Numbered from the stretch's first letter, positions 1 through 6,491 are shown. The stretch: DNA of 6,493 bases from Alphaproteobacteria bacterium (GCA_003250275.1 QKGW01000375.1:1-6493), one strand, 5' to 3'. The notes: generated from the letters alone by a model not told the origin. Numbers and translations are program-made.

Positions 1-17
1 ATGGCCTGCGCACGTCC

Positions 18-1517
18 CTAACCTGCCGGATGGGGCGGTCGCGACGGGTCGGCGCGGAGCCGCCGCGCGGCGGAGACCACGATCATCACCAGGGTGACGG
101 CAAAGAACGCGACCGCGATCGGCCGGCCGAGCACGTCGCCGATCCCCGACGACGTGGTGAACATCACCAGCGCCTCCTGCTCGAACAGCGGGCCGAGGAT
201 CATCGTCAGCACGATCGGCAGGATCGGCACGCGCAGCGCGCGGAACCACAGCGCGAGCGCGGTCGCGCCGAACATCACGACGACGTCGAACAGGCTGTTC
301 TGGATCGCGTAGGACCCGAGGATCGAGAACACCGCGATGAAGGTCGCGAGCACGCTCTTCGGCACCCGCAGCACCACGGCGAAGTAGCGCGCCGCGTACA
401 TGCCGAAGAGCATCATGAACAGGTTGACCGCCAGGAACCCCCAGAAGAACGTGTAGATCAGCACCGGCTCGTTCTTGAACAGAAGCGGCCCGGGCTGCAG
501 CCCGTGCAGGGTCAACGCGCCGATGAACACCGCCGCCGCGCCGCTGCCGGGAATGCCGAGCGAGATCAGCGGGATCAGCGAACCGCCGACGTTCGCGCTG
601 TTGGAGGCCTCGGCGGCGATCAGGCCGGTGACCGAGCCCTTGCCGAAGGCCTCGTCGCGTTTGTTGAAGCGCCGCTCCAGCGCGTGCGCGACGAAGGGCG
701 TGGTGACCGGACCCACCGCCGGAAGAATGCCGAGGAACACCCCGACCACCGAGGCGCGGACATAGGTGAAGGCGCGGCTGAAGATCGTCTTGAGGAGTTC
801 CGCGGACGAAGCCCCCTCGCCCTCGGCGGCGAGCGTCGCGTCCGAGCCGCGCTCGAGGCTCTCGAAGGCGAGGTACACCGCCTGGGTCATGCAGAACAGC
901 CCGATCAGCACCGCGATGAGATTGAAGCCCGACATCAGATCGACGCTGCCGAAGGTGAACCGCGCCTCGCCGGTGACCGGATCGAGGCCGATCGTGGTCA
1001 GCAGCAGGCCGACGCAGCAGCCGAGGAAATTGCGCATGATCGGCGTCTCGACCATGACGATGACGACGACGAAGCTGAACAGCAGCAGCGCGCAGTAGTC
1101 GGCGGGGCCGAACTGCAACGCGAGGGACGAGAGCACCGGCGTCAGGAACAGCAAAGCGACGCCGGAGAGGATGCCGCCGACGCCGGAACTCAGCGCGGCG
1201 ATGCCGAGCGCGAGCGGCGCCTTGCCCGCCTTGGCCATCGCGTGGCCTTCCCATCCGGTGACGATCGAAGCCGGCGTGCCCGGAACGTTGACCAGGATCG
1301 CCGAGATGCTGCCGCCGAAAATGCCGCCGACGTAGATGCCGCCGAGCATGATCATTCCGGCATCCGCGGTCATCAGGAAGGTGACCGGCACGAACAGCGC
1401 GATCGCGAGGGTCGCGGTCAGGCCGGGAATGGCCCCGAAGATGATGCCGATGATGACGCCGACGATCTCGATGAGAAGGTTCGACGGAGTCAGGGCGGCC
1501 AACAAGCCTTCGAACAT
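18..1517 (-). CDS. tctA: Tripartite tricarboxylate transporter permease, TctA family
   Basis: Large integral membrane subunit of a TTT carrier, which imports carboxylates delivered by a periplasmic TctC-type protein using an ion gradient. The 499-residue product has the usual TctA length and is hydrophobic throughout, with many membrane segments. Family landmarks are visible: GAIPGLTATLAIA at residues 28-40, and in the second half GILPAVGPV near residue 266, followed by FGKGSVTGLIAAEASNSANVGG, LISLGIPGSG and HGLQPGPLLF. I chose the ATG at 1517 because GAGG lies five bases upstream and family homology begins there; an earlier in-frame ATG at 1592 would add 25 residues unlike a TctA N-terminus. 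It lies downstream of tctC on the same strand across a 133-base gap, so the two are probably co-transcribed. The second proline-glycine loop reads PA instead of the usual PG. Substrate cannot be read from sequence. Family assignment is very secure. Confidence 0.96.
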   Translation of the reverse strand: MFEGLLAALTPSNLLIEIVGVIIGIIFGAIPGLTATLAIALFVPVTFLMTADAGMIMLGGIYVGGIFGGSISAILVNVPGTPASIVTGWEGHAMAKAGKAPLALGIAALSSGVGGILSGVALLFLTPVLSSLALQFGPADYCALLLFSFVVVIVMVETPIMRNFLGCCVGLLLTTIGLDPVTGEARFTFGSVDLMSGFNLIAVLIGLFCMTQAVYLAFESLERGSDATLAAEGEGASSAELLKTIFSRAFTYVRASVVGVFLGILPAVGPVTTPFVAHALERRFNKRDEAFGKGSVTGLIAAEASNSANVGGSLIPLISLGIPGSGAAAVFIGALTLHGLQPGPLLFKNEPVLIYTFFWGFLAVNLFMMLFGMYAARYFAVVLRVPKSVLATFIAVFSILGSYAIQNSLFDVVVMFGATALALWFRALRVPILPIVLTMILGPLFEQEALVMFTTSSGIGDVLGRPIAVAFFAVTLVMIVVSAARRLRADPSRPPHPAG

Positions 1518-1548
1518 GGGTGCCTCGAAGCTGGGATTTCCGAAACTC

Positions 1549-1567
1549 GCGCCGCCGTGCGCGGCGC
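1549..1567 (-). other. GC-rich hairpin in the tctC-tctA gap
   Basis: A perfect 7-bp stem (GCGCCGC with GCGGCGC) closes a five-base loop, 32 bases before the tctA start. No T-run follows on the minus strand, so it is not a standard terminator. Hairpins in this position can stabilise the upstream mRNA and give more binding protein than permease; that role here is inference. Confidence 0.4.
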
Positions 1568-1650
1568 ACCGCCCTCCCCGCCTTCGCGGCATCGGCCGCG
1601 AGGCTTCGGGGCGCGACGGGCCGGACGCGCGGGCGCCCGACCCCTCCGGT

Positions 1651-2652
1651 TTACTGGGCCAACTTCAACTGCCCGGCTTCCTTGAGGTACGAGTAGACTT
1701 CGTCGTAGGACGCGTCGTACCCCTTCTGCTTCTCCGCCATGCCCTGCGCACCGACCGACACGCCGACCTTCTCGAAGGCCGCGTGGGTCTCCGGATCGGC
1801 GAGGGTCTTGAGGATCAGGTCGGAGAGATACGCCTTGATCTCCTTGGGCGTACCCTTCGGCACCGCGGCGAAGCGATCCGCGCCCCAGGTGCCCGAGGCC
1901 ATCTTGATCCCGAGTTCCTTCATCGTCGGCGCGTCCGGCGCCTCGCCGAGGCGGGTGTTGTCGGCGACCGCCAGAACCTTGAGGCTGCCGTCCTTCACGT
2001 ACTGCGCGATCTCGGTGTAGTAGATGCCCGACATGTCGATGTTTCCGCCGAGCAGAGACACCACCGCGGGCTTGCCGCCCTGGAACGGAACGATGGTGAA
2101 CTTCGCGCCGGATTCGCGGGCGACGATGCGCGTCGCGGTATCGAACGACGAATTCGGAATCACCCCGACCTTGACCTTCTCGGGGTTCGCCTTCGCGTAG
2201 TCGACGATCTCGCGGAAGCTCATCTTGCCGAACTCGGAATCGGTACGGACCGTCCACACCGTCGGCTCGAAGTTGATGCCGGCGATCGGCTCCAGGTCTT
2301 CCTTCTTGAAGCTCGCGCCCTGCTTGAGGATGTTCACGAACACCGTCGGGTTGGCGAGGATGCCGACGGTGTAGCCGTCGGCGCGGGCCTGGGTGGCCAT
2401 GTAGGTGTTGCCGATGATGCTGCCGCCGCCGGGACGATTCTCGACGCGGAACTGATACCCGGTCACGCGTTCCATCTGCGCGGCGAGGGTGCGGGCGGTG
2501 ATGTCCATGCCGCCGCCCGAGGGATACGACACGACGAAATTGATCGGTCGGGTGGGGTAATTCGCGGGTTTCTTCGACTCCGCATTCGCAGGAGCCGAGG
2601 CCAGTGCCGCCACCATCAGGCACGAAGCCGCCACGGTTGAAATCTTTATCAT
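1651..2652 (-). CDS. tctC: TTT substrate-binding protein, TctC (Bug) family
   Basis: Periplasmic extracytoplasmic receptor that captures a carboxylate-type ligand and hands it to the TctA/TctB membrane unit. The 333-residue length is typical. A signal peptide is clear: MIKIS start, hydrophobic stretch VAASCLMVAALASA, and an ANA-ES cleavage site after residue 24, with no lipobox cysteine. The mature protein opens with the hallmark YPTRPI, then VVSYPSGGGMD (residues 40-50; the aspartate is typical of the ligand pocket in Bug proteins), VENRPGGGSIIGN (70-82), DGYTVG and, later, FQGGKPAVVSLLGGNID. The ATG at 2652 has a strong Shine-Dalgarno (GGAGG, five bases upstream). It is the first gene of a probable tctC-tctA operon and is divergent from the LysR-type regulator. 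Bug-family paralogs are numerous in proteobacteria, so the ligand cannot be named; aromatic, di- and tricarboxylic acids are all possible. Confidence 0.95.
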   Translation of the reverse strand: MIKISTVAASCLMVAALASAPANAESKKPANYPTRPINFVVSYPSGGGMDITARTLAAQMERVTGYQFRVENRPGGGSIIGNTYMATQARADGYTVGILANPTVFVNILKQGASFKKEDLEPIAGINFEPTVWTVRTDSEFGKMSFREIVDYAKANPEKVKVGVIPNSSFDTATRIVARESGAKFTIVPFQGGKPAVVSLLGGNIDMSGIYYTEIAQYVKDGSLKVLAVADNTRLGEAPDAPTMKELGIKMASGTWGADRFAAVPKGTPKEIKAYLSDLILKTLADPETHAAFEKVGVSVGAQGMAEKQKGYDASYDEVYSYLKEAGQLKLAQ

Positions 2653-2687
2653 TTGGACCTCCCGAACTTTTGGTCGTTCAAACGCTG

Positions 2688-2693
2688 ATTATC
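2688..2693 (-). promoter_or_regulatory. Candidate -10 box of the tctC-tctA operon
   Basis: The minus strand reads GATAAT, five of six matches to TATAAT, about 35 bases before the tctC start. No good -35 hexamer lies 16-18 bases upstream, as expected for an activator-dependent promoter. It would place the transcript start near 2681, giving a leader of about 30 bases that includes the GGGAGG ribosome binding site. Confidence 0.4.
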
Positions 2694-2728
2694 CAACCAT
2701 TCCTGAAAACTAGATCACGACGCGCGCA

Positions 2729-2743
2729 TTGCCCCTATTGCAA
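2729..2743. promoter_or_regulatory. Candidate LysR-type operator (TTGC-N7-GCAA)
   Basis: The sequence is TTGC, seven bases, GCAA: a perfect 4-bp dyad containing the T-N11-A spacing typical of LysR-type recognition sites. Its centre, near 2736, lies about 55 bases upstream of the transcript start predicted for tctC, close to where LysR activators usually bind. It sits in the shared region between tctC and the divergent regulator gene. Confidence 0.45.
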
Positions 2744-2772
2744 AGTGCCTATGCCGTTTTCGAATCTGGTTA

Positions 2773-2778
2773 TATAGT
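2773..2778 (+). promoter_or_regulatory. Candidate -10 box of the LysR-type regulator gene
   Basis: TATAGT matches five of six consensus positions and lies in a locally AT-rich stretch. No convincing -35 is seen at normal spacing. The predicted start near 2785 would fall inside the adjoining palindrome, fitting negative autoregulation. Confidence 0.3.
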
Positions 2779-2790
2779 GTTCGGAACAAT
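2776..2790. promoter_or_regulatory. Palindrome over the regulator promoter, possible autoregulatory operator
   Basis: The core TGTTC-G-GAACA (2778-2788) is perfectly symmetric. One mismatched pair farther out, A2776 and T2790 restore the symmetry. It overlaps the end of the candidate -10 and the likely transcript start, so a bound protein would block the regulator's own transcription. Which protein binds is unknown. Confidence 0.35.
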
Positions 2791-2888
2791 CTCGAAATTC
2801 CAGCTGCTATCAACCAGATAACGGCTATCGGACACCACTTTCACCATGTCTGCGCGAGGCCGGAACCACCCCTTCCGCAGCGAGGATC

Positions 2889-2892
2889 GAGG
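2889..2892 (+). promoter_or_regulatory. Shine-Dalgarno that selects the GTG start of the regulator
   Basis: GAGG is followed by a seven-base spacer and the GTG at 2900. The alternative in-frame ATG at 2846 has no purine-rich ribosome site in the preceding 20 bases, so the GTG is the better start. Confidence 0.5.
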
Positions 2893-2899
2893 TGCGGAC

Positions 2900-4120
2900 G
2901 TGCCGGACCACATCGACAGGAACTTCTCCCTCGGCCACCTCGGCGCGCTCGCATCGGTTCTCGAGCACGGGCGGATCTCCGCCGCGAGCGACGCGCTGCG
3001 CCGCAGCCCGTCGGCGGTGTCGCGTTCGATCGGCATCCTCGAGGAGAAGTACGGCCGGGCCCTCTTGGTGCGCTCGGCGAGCGGCGTCGCGCCGACGCCG
3101 GAAGGCGAACTCGTGGCCGAGCGGTGCCGCATCATCCAGGCGGAACTCGATGGCCTGCTGGTGCGGTTGAACCAGGCGGTGAAAGGCGGCGTGCGGGCGA
3201 ACGCGGCGCTGTTCCAGATGCAGGTGGACGTCTCGCGGCTGCGGGCGCTGATCGCGGTCCACGATTTCGGCTCGGCGCAGCGGGCCTGCCTGCCGCTCGA
3301 CATCACCCAGCCGGCGGTCTCGGCGTCGATCCACCATCTCGAAACCGACCTCGGCACCAAGCTGTTTTCCCGCACCGCCACCGGCATGATCGCCACCCCG
3401 GCGGGCGTCTCGTGCGCGTTCAGCTTCAAGCGGGTTCTCTCCGAACTGCGCAAGATCCACGACGACGTCGACTCCTGCGACGGCCTCTCCCAGGGTCTGG
3501 TGTGCATCGGCGGCCTCGCCTACTCGCGCAAGGCGCTCCTCCCCGAGGCGATCAACCGCACCCGGTCGTCGCATCCGGGGATCGTCGTGCGCACCATCGA
3601 GGGCACCATCGGCGCGCTCCTCACCGCCCTGCACGCGGGCGAGATCGACGCGCTGATTTGCGCCCAGCCGAGCCCGGCGTTGCTCGAAGGCGTGGCGATG
3701 GAGCGCATCGTCTGGAACCGGATGGGCCTCTTCACCTCCCGCCATCATCCGCTGGCGGAGCGCACCCGTCTCACCGCCGAAGAGGTTCTGAACTATCCGT
3801 TCATCCTCTCGCCGGCGGGCACGGTGACCCGGCGGCTGCTCGACGAAGGGTTCGTCGACGCCGCGGCGCGGGTTCCCACCGGAACCGTGGAAACCGCGTC
3901 CTACTCGATCATCCGCTACCTGCTGCTGAATTCGGAGATGGTCGCGTTCCGCTCGATTCGCGAATTCGACCTGGAGATGCCGTCGGAGCGGATCGTCTGC
4001 CTCGACCTCGCCTTCGAGTTGCCGGGGCGCTGGATCTGCCTGTTGCAGCGCGAGGGGGTGCGGCAGACCGCCGCGGTCGAGGATTTTCTCGACACCCTGC
4101 GCACCGTGGCCGCCGACTGA
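2900..4120 (+). CDS. LysR-family transcriptional regulator with two tandem HTH domains
   Basis: Probable activator of the divergent tctC-tctA operon. Ordinary LysR regulators are about 300 residues; this one is 406, and the excess is a second DNA-binding domain. First winged HTH, residues 9-71: LGALASVLEHG, then SPSAVSRSIGILEEKYG and the wing ending TPEG. Second winged HTH, residues 109-170: LRALIAVHDFG, then TQPAVSASIHHLETDLGTKLFSR and the wing ending ATPAG. The two copies align at an offset of exactly 100 residues. A single effector-binding domain follows from about residue 190 to the end (GLVCIGGLAYS, EGTIGALLTALHAGEIDALIC, HHPLAERTRLTAEEVLNYPFIL). The second HTH is closer to the family consensus. 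The GTG start is preferred because it has GAGG seven bases upstream; the ATG at 2846 would add 18 residues. The gene ends three bases before the convergent thioesterase stop. The family call is secure; the regulated target is inferred from position. Confidence 0.9.
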   Translation: MPDHIDRNFSLGHLGALASVLEHGRISAASDALRRSPSAVSRSIGILEEKYGRALLVRSASGVAPTPEGELVAERCRIIQAELDGLLVRLNQAVKGGVRANAALFQMQVDVSRLRALIAVHDFGSAQRACLPLDITQPAVSASIHHLETDLGTKLFSRTATGMIATPAGVSCAFSFKRVLSELRKIHDDVDSCDGLSQGLVCIGGLAYSRKALLPEAINRTRSSHPGIVVRTIEGTIGALLTALHAGEIDALICAQPSPALLEGVAMERIVWNRMGLFTSRHHPLAERTRLTAEEVLNYPFILSPAGTVTRRLLDEGFVDAAARVPTGTVETASYSIIRYLLLNSEMVAFRSIREFDLEMPSERIVCLDLAFELPGRWICLLQREGVRQTAAVEDFLDTLRTVAAD

Positions 4121-4123
4121 CGC

Positions 4124-4579
4124 TTAGCGCGGCGTCATCGTCTCCGGCATCCGCACCAGAACCGCGCGCGCCCGCGCGCACGGCGAACCACCGGCGGACA
4201 GGACGATTTCGGCCACCACCTTGCGGCCCTTCACCTCCACCGGCGTGCCGAGGAGTTCGAGTTCGACGCCGAGCGGCGTCGGCGCGAGGTAGTCGACGGT
4301 GAGCGACGCGGTGACGAACCGCAGCGATCCGATCGGCACGCCGTCGGCGACCGCCGCCGCAGCCGCCGCCGTGCCGGTGGCGTGGCAGTCGATCAGCGAG
4401 GCGATCAGCCCGCCGTAGACGAACCCCGGAATCGCGGTGTGGTAGGGCTCGGGGGTGAAGCGCGCCACCGCCACGCCGTCCTGCCAGTAGCTTTTCAGCC
4501 GGTGACCGTGCGGGTTGAGACGCCCGCATCCGTAGCAATGCCCGACATCGTCCGGGTAGGCATCTTGAATCGCCTGCAT
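4124..4579 (-). CDS. PaaI-family hotdog-fold thioesterase
   Basis: Predicted soluble acyl-CoA thioesterase of the hotdog (4HBT/PaaI) superfamily, 151 residues, the usual size for one domain. Visible motifs: CYGCGRLNPHGHRLKSYW at residues 15-32, matching the C-x-x-C-G-x-x-N-P-x-G opening common in this subfamily; PGFVYGGLIASLIDCH at 51-66, the helix-start motif that holds the active-site region (usual form HGG; here YGG, with D64 following); and a C-terminal strand LTVDYLAPTPLG. An alanine run follows the central helix motif. I chose the ATG at 4579 because GGAGG lies five bases upstream; an earlier ATG at 4609 has no ribosome site. It is convergent with the regulator and divergent from the glycosidase, so it is probably transcribed alone. 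The acyl substrate is unknown, and nothing nearby encodes a CoA ligase or a beta-oxidation enzyme. Confidence 0.88.
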   Translation of the reverse strand: MQAIQDAYPDDVGHCYGCGRLNPHGHRLKSYWQDGVAVARFTPEPYHTAIPGFVYGGLIASLIDCHATGTAAAAAAVADGVPIGSLRFVTASLTVDYLAPTPLGVELELLGTPVEVKGRKVVAEIVLSAGGSPCARARAVLVRMPETMTPR

Positions 4580-4591
4580 CGCACCCTCCCC

Positions 4592-4619
4592 TTGACGGCC
4601 TAAATCCAATGATTACAGT
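4592..4619 (+). promoter_or_regulatory. Candidate sigma-70 promoter of the glycoside hydrolase gene
   Basis: TTGACG (4592-4597), a 16-base spacer and TACAGT (4614-4619) match the -35 and -10 consensus at five and four of six positions. The predicted transcript starts near 4626 and has a leader of about 36 bases. A 9-bp palindrome TTAC-A-GTAA (4613-4621) overlies the -10 and could be an operator. Confidence 0.4.
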
Positions 4620-4621
4620 AA

Positions 4622-4627
4622 ATTATA
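4622..4627 (-). promoter_or_regulatory. Candidate -10 box of the thioesterase gene
   Basis: The minus strand reads a perfect TATAAT within an AT-rich stretch, about 43 bases before the thioesterase start. The matching -35 position is poor. The box adjoins the candidate -10 of the divergent hydrolase, so the two promoters would compete for polymerase. Confidence 0.4.
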
Positions 4628-4648
4628 GAACAAATAAACACCTCACAG

Positions 4649-4653
4649 GGAGG
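4649..4653 (+). promoter_or_regulatory. Shine-Dalgarno that decides the hydrolase start
   Basis: GGAGG lies two bases before the ATG at 4656, too close to use, but eight bases before the ATG at 4662. The second ATG is therefore preferred, giving a product that begins MTGSAWRKDF. Confidence 0.55.
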
Positions 4654-4661
4654 GTATGGCG

Positions 4662-5987
<1,326 letters not shown>

Positions 5988-6003
5988 TCCCGCCGACGAC
6001 GGC

Positions 6004-6033
6004 AAAGGCCGCTCCCCCCGGAGCGGCCTTTTT
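6004..6033 (+). terminator. Intrinsic terminator after the glycoside hydrolase
   Basis: A perfect 9-bp GC-rich stem (GGCCGCTCC with GGAGCGGCC) closes a four-C loop and is followed by five Ts. Three As upstream pair with the first Ts, so the element could also work weakly on the minus strand. It begins 16 bases after the hydrolase stop. Confidence 0.93.
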
Positions 6034-6046
6034 GCGTTGAGCCGCG

Positions 6047-6065
6047 CGACTCGGCACGACTCGGC
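6047..6065. repeat. Tandem CGACTCGGC direct repeat, 10-bp period
   Basis: CGACTCGGC occurs at 6047-6055 and again at 6057-6065, one helical turn apart. Each copy contains GACTC, a GANTC site of the kind methylated by CcrM in alphaproteobacteria. It lies just downstream of the terminator. Function unknown. Confidence 0.45.
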
Positions 6066-6091
6066 GGCGCGCCTGGGGTTCTGCGCTTCCG

Positions 6092-6120
6092 CATAGGCCT
6101 AGGGATTTGGTCATAGACCT
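6092..6120. repeat. CATAGRCCT direct repeat, 20-bp period
   Basis: CATAGGCCT (6092-6100) and CATAGACCT (6112-6120) differ at one base and are spaced 20 bp start to start, about two helical turns, so both would face the same side of the DNA. The first copy overlaps the palindrome TAGGCCTA. This could be a paired regulator site. Confidence 0.35.
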
Positions 6121-6249
6121 TTCGCATCGGGCGCGCGTGCGGCGGAAATCGCCGGAATTTTGCTGCTTCCCCGGAAGCGAAACGCGTCCAAAATTACGCC
6201 GGACGCCACGGATCGTCCCGCTCGTTACGCACGTTTCGGGCTTCCAAAA

Positions 6250-6262
6250 GCGATTGAATCGC
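6250..6262. promoter_or_regulatory. 13-bp palindrome GCGATT-G-AATCGC, possible operator
   Basis: Perfect 6-bp arms surround one central base in non-coding DNA about 230 bases upstream of the right-edge start codon. It contains a GAATC (GANTC) site. The size fits a dimeric repressor operator, but no protein can be assigned. Confidence 0.35.
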
Positions 6263-6407
6263 CGCTGCGCCTATGAAAGATTGCGCCCGGCCGAGCGCGG
6301 CAGAACCGGAAAATCCGGCGCCCGACGGCCGCATCGCCACGGCGGACTAGGAAACCCCGCGGCGGATGCCGAAGCGGCACATCCGGCAATTTCCGGAGGC
6401 CGCCCCC

Positions 6408-6491
6408 GTGGAATGGGACTCCCCGACGCGAACGGCCGGCCCGTATCGGACCGGCGTGACCGAACCCGTGTGTTCGGCTTGGAGGCTTTGA
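6408..6491 (+). CDS. Possible 27-codon leader ORF coupled to the next gene
   Basis: A GTG at 6408 has GGAGG eight bases upstream (6395-6399) and opens 27 codons starting VEWDSPTRTAG and ending CSAWRL. Its TGA (6489-6491) shares one base with the ATG at 6491, forming the TGATG overlap typical of translational coupling. An in-frame ATG at 6366 would give 41 residues (MPKRHIRQFPEAAP upstream of the GTG) but has only a weak purine-rich stretch before it. There are two tryptophan codons and no dense run of any one amino acid, so classical amino-acid attenuation is not indicated. The product resembles no family I know. Third-position G+C is lower than in the neighbouring genes, so chance remains possible. 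The call rests on ribosome-site spacing and stop/start overlap only. Confidence 0.35.
   Translation: MEWDSPTRTAGPYRTGVTEPVCSAWRL
6435..6477 (+). other. Two consecutive RNA hairpins in front of the right-edge gene
   Basis: Hairpin 1 (6435-6455) has GCCGG/CCGGC outer arms, one C-A mismatch, an inner CCG/CGG and a TAT loop. Hairpin 2 (6460-6477) has a perfect 6-bp stem CCGAAC/GTTCGG and a six-base loop, and ends three bases before the GGAGG of the next gene. Neither is followed by a T-run, so they are not terminators. They could affect ribosome access, and translation of the leader ORF would melt them. This does not match any riboswitch class I can recognise. Confidence 0.4.

Larger units (their letters stand above)
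2764..2819. repeat. Spaced 8-bp inverted repeat upstream of the regulator gene
   Basis: ATCTGGTT at 2764-2771 is exactly complemented by AACCAGAT at 2812-2819, with 40 bases between them. The arms flank the candidate regulator promoter and the TGTTC-G-GAACA palindrome, so they could be paired protein sites or the stem of a long hairpin. No function is established. Confidence 0.35.
6034..6407. other. Intergenic region with short repeats, no convincing gene
   Basis: No convincing protein gene and no RNA gene that I recognise lies here. It is presumably the upstream regulatory region of the gene that starts at the right edge. It holds two pairs of direct repeats (near 6047 and 6092), a GCTTCC/GGAAGC hairpin (6165-6178), a 13-bp palindrome (6250-6262) and a hairpin with GGATG/CATCC arms (6364-6384). 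A 25-codon ATG ORF at 6273-6350 lacks a ribosome site and is not called. GGAGG at 6395-6399 serves the leader ORF that follows. I could not place a confident sigma-70 or sigma-54 promoter. Confidence 0.6.

Noticed and set aside
30..1685. Long plus-strand open frame opposite tctA
   Set aside because: The translation is a low-complexity run rich in R, H, E, D and Q, typical of a GC-rich shadow frame. The minus-strand TctA has clear family motifs.
1336..2640. Plus-strand open frame opposite tctC
   Set aside because: It spans a gene boundary, has an R/H/D-rich shadow composition, and conflicts with the well-supported TctC with signal peptide.
2825..3748. Minus-strand open frame opposite the regulator
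   Set aside because: Shadow composition and no plausible product; the plus-strand regulator matches LysR motifs along its whole length.
4164..4179. GCGCGC/GCGCGC hairpin near the convergent gene ends, as a shared terminator
   Set aside because: It lies inside the thioesterase coding region and has no T-run on either side; in GC-rich DNA such a stem is expected by chance.
6165..6178. GCTTCC/GGAAGC hairpin as a second terminator
   Set aside because: The loop is only two bases and no T-run follows, so it is recorded only as a palindrome within the intergenic description.
6273..6350. 25-codon ATG ORF (MKDCARPSAAEPENPAPDG...)
   Set aside because: No Shine-Dalgarno upstream, no recognisable product, and such a length is common by chance.
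6374..6391. Possible sigma-54 promoter (GGCAC followed by GCAA)
   Set aside because: The spacing puts AA, not GC, at the -12 position, so the invariant GG-N10-GC pattern is missing.
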